A DNA stretch of 15,500 bases from an uncultured Desulfovibrionaceae bacterium (GTDB lineage Bacteria; Desulfobacterota; Desulfovibrionia; Desulfovibrionales; Desulfovibrionaceae). The stretch is taken from contig CAMTOM010000007.1 of NCBI GenBank assembly GCA_947074125.1, positions 1-15,500 on the forward strand. The letters are read 5' to 3'. Numbering within the stretch: position 1 is the stretch's first letter; each line of letters opens with the position of its first letter. Made by a program: the position numbers and the translations under genes. Positions 14,834 through 15,500 of the stretch are shown one piece after another. The notes below the pieces were generated by a model. That model was not told the origin of the DNA, searched no databases, and was given only the letters and a program-made list of their open reading frames with translations.

Positions 14834-15286
14834 ATGTGCATGGAGCAGAAGAGAGAATATATGCGGCGCATTATGCTGGCGATAAACTGTATTGATGGTC
14901 TGTATGACTCTATAGCCAAAAAAGATGCGGGAGTGTCATATAACATGCTGGTTTTGTTGTATGCTCTGGATGATGGTCAGGTTCATACCCAGAAAAGTAT
15001 TTGTGAAGAGTGGCTTATTCCGCGAACAACGCTCAATACCATTATTAAGGAATGTGAAGCTGCTGGTTATCTGACTTTGCAGAGCATTCCTGGTCAAAAG
15101 CGAGAGTTGCGGATATGTTTAACAGAGACAGGGAAGGCTTTTGCCAGAGAAAAGTTAGCACCTTTCTACCAGGCAGAAGATTTGGCAATAACAAAAACGC
15201 TGCAAGAATGCCGACCAGAATTTATCACAGAACTGGAAATCTTTGGCAGGCATTTACAACAGGCATTCAGGCAGCATCTGTCCTGA
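14834..15286 (+). CDS. MarR-family winged-helix transcriptional regulator
   Basis: A DNA-binding repressor of 150 residues, the usual MarR length. Helices at about residues 6-30 and 105-150 form the dimerisation part. The winged helix-turn-helix spans about 35-105: ICEEWLIPRTTLNTIIKECE (56-75) covers the recognition helix region, and QSIPGQKRELRICLTETG (83-100) forms the wing. The ATG at 14834 has GAGGTG upstream at good spacing; a GTG at 14828 is in frame but lies inside that site. Two palindromes over its promoter indicate autoregulation. MarR proteins often control a neighbouring efflux pump or detoxification gene; none is visible in the remaining 214 bases. The inducing ligand is unknown. 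Codon use looks somewhat more A+T-rich than in the rpoN group. Confidence 0.88.
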   Translation: MCMEQKREYMRRIMLAINCIDGLYDSIAKKDAGVSYNMLVLLYALDDGQVHTQKSICEEWLIPRTTLNTIIKECEAAGYLTLQSIPGQKRELRICLTETGKAFAREKLAPFYQAEDLAITKTLQECRPEFITELEIFGRHLQQAFRQHLS

Positions 15287-15294
15287 TAGCGATT

Positions 15295-15458
15295 ATGTGT
15301 TCACTTGTGAGAAGGCGAGAGAAGACTACCATTTTACAGTATGGCAATATAAATAGGTTATAGGGAAATATTCTATTAGCGGTTGTGGTTTAACGGTAAT
15401 GTAGTCCATTGTTAGTTGTTCGTGTTTTAAGACCCCATCCCTGATAATGTGTTCACTT
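15295..15458. repeat. direct repeat ATGTGTTCACTT, two copies, in a gene-free stretch
   Basis: ATGTGTTCACTT occurs at 15295-15306 and 15447-15458, each with CCTGATA a few bases upstream (15282-15288 and 15440-15446). A partly similar ATGTGTCACTCC follows at 15476-15487. The stretch 15287-15500 holds no gene or terminator that I can support. The repeats could be regulator sites, the end of an insertion element lying further right, or recombination remnants. Confidence 0.35.
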
Positions 15459-15500
15459 TCCTTCCTGTCGGTGTCATGTGTCACTCCTCAGGCTTCCCCG

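Overview
The window looks like chromosomal sequence from a Desulfovibrionaceae-type sulfate reducer (Desulfobacterota) of moderate G+C, roughly half by eye. The main reasons are the sigma-54 locus with hpf, rapZ and mannose-family PTS genes in a row, and a DUF1844 gene directly in front of argC, an arrangement I recall from Desulfovibrio. Species cannot be fixed from this sequence alone. Most of the window is housekeeping; no new defence, mobile or biosynthetic system is convincingly present.

Left part, minus strand (4390 down to 1): a membrane-anchored periplasmic protein of unknown function, an RlmI-type 23S rRNA methyltransferase, a class V PLP aminotransferase, a DUF1844 protein and the 5' end of argC. 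Gaps are 7 to 38 bases, so this is probably one transcript. The argC reading frame is recognisable at its start but fades toward the window edge.

Middle, minus strand (8168 down to 4524): nadC, nadA and nadB, the complete de novo set making nicotinate mononucleotide from aspartate and dihydroxyacetone phosphate. An inverted repeat lies between nadC and nadA.

Right part, plus strand: mgtE (magnesium channel) diverges from nadC. It is followed by rpoN, hpf, rapZ and PTS IIA, IIB and IIC of the mannose family. This group links sigma-54 transcription, ribosome hibernation and PTS phosphorylation. The ptsN gene that usually sits between hpf and rapZ in relatives is absent; a strong hairpin lies there instead. 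The IIC gene is broken by a frameshift at a run of nine T, with a probable second, compensating shift near its 3' end. No IID gene is in the window.

Right edge: a MarR-family repressor gene with two copies of a perfect palindrome over its own promoter, then about 210 bases without a gene that carry a 12-base direct repeat.

The observations most worth a second look are the T-tract frameshift in PTS IIC, the twin MarR operators, the hairpin in the hpf-rapZ gap, and the fading argC.
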